Source: Bdellovibrionales bacterium (GTDB taxonomy: Bacteria; Bdellovibrionota; Bdellovibrionia; Bdellovibrionales; UBA1609). From it: 6,978 nt of DNA. The notes beneath the pieces were generated by a model that did no database searches, was not told the origin of the DNA, and was given only the letters and a program-made list of their open reading frames with translations. The position numbers and the translations under genes were made by a program. The first letter of the stretch is position 1, and each line of letters starts with the position of its first letter. The stretch lies in contig JAGRAK010000105.1 in NCBI GenBank assembly GCA_020434645.1, positions 1-6,978 of the forward strand. The letters are read 5' to 3'. This document shows, in pieces, positions 6,958-6,978 of the stretch.

Positions 6958-6978
6958 AATTTATATCTTTCGGATAAC

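Noticed and set aside
6960..6965. TATAAA as a -10 promoter element for the right-hand operon
   Set aside because: Only 13 bases remain upstream in the window, so no -35 can be seen, and AT-rich hexamers of this kind are common here; mentioned only as a possibility.
1..6978. Mobile element, CRISPR array, tRNA or rRNA
   Set aside because: No terminal repeats, transposase or integrase motifs, spaced direct repeats or RNA-gene-like stretch was seen; coding density leaves no room.

Overview
The window is almost entirely protein coding. It holds four genes in two head-on pairs. The DNA is AT-leaning and tightly packed: a 4-bp ATGA overlap in the left pair, a 1-base gap in the right pair, and a shared TTAA where the two pairs converge. 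The right pair (a haem-binding DUF1592/DUF1588-type lipoprotein plus a Tat-exported DUF1552 protein) is typical of Gram-negative bacteria such as Planctomycetes, Verrucomicrobia, Myxococcota and Bdellovibrionota. The low GC, compact layout and the His-Asn-Cys lipobox point, by inference only, towards a Bdellovibrio-like bacterium. No taxonomic marker gene is present.

Left half, + strand (1-3524): two genes I cannot assign to a known family. The first (to 2148) is a long, mostly helical protein with a Gly/His-rich hydrophobic region near residues 406-470. Its reading frame runs open to the left edge and the first ATG (91) has no ribosome-binding site, so it is probably cut by the window. The second (2145-3524) starts inside the stop of the first, has a good Shine-Dalgarno, a Sec signal peptide, two hydrophobic segments and an Ala/Lys/Pro/Thr linker. 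The two are almost surely co-transcribed and translationally coupled, and look like a cell-envelope pair.

Right half, - strand (6959 down to 3521): the upstream gene encodes a probable lipoprotein of about 640 residues with two CxxCH haem sites and the domain order cytochrome-c-like / DUF1587-like / DUF1595 / DUF1592 / DUF1588 / DUF1585. The downstream gene encodes a 500-residue DUF1552 (HXXSHH family) protein with a twin-arginine signal. Both should act outside the cytoplasm, one as a redox-capable lipoprotein and the other exported folded. The biochemical role of this widespread pair is not established.

The most interesting points are the two-gene secreted redox module of unknown function, its variant HXXSHH motif, the unassigned membrane pair facing it, the shared TTAA stop with no room for an ordinary terminator, and a G8 tract at the start of the lipoprotein gene. 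I found no RNA genes, mobile elements, CRISPR arrays or intergenic stretches of any length.
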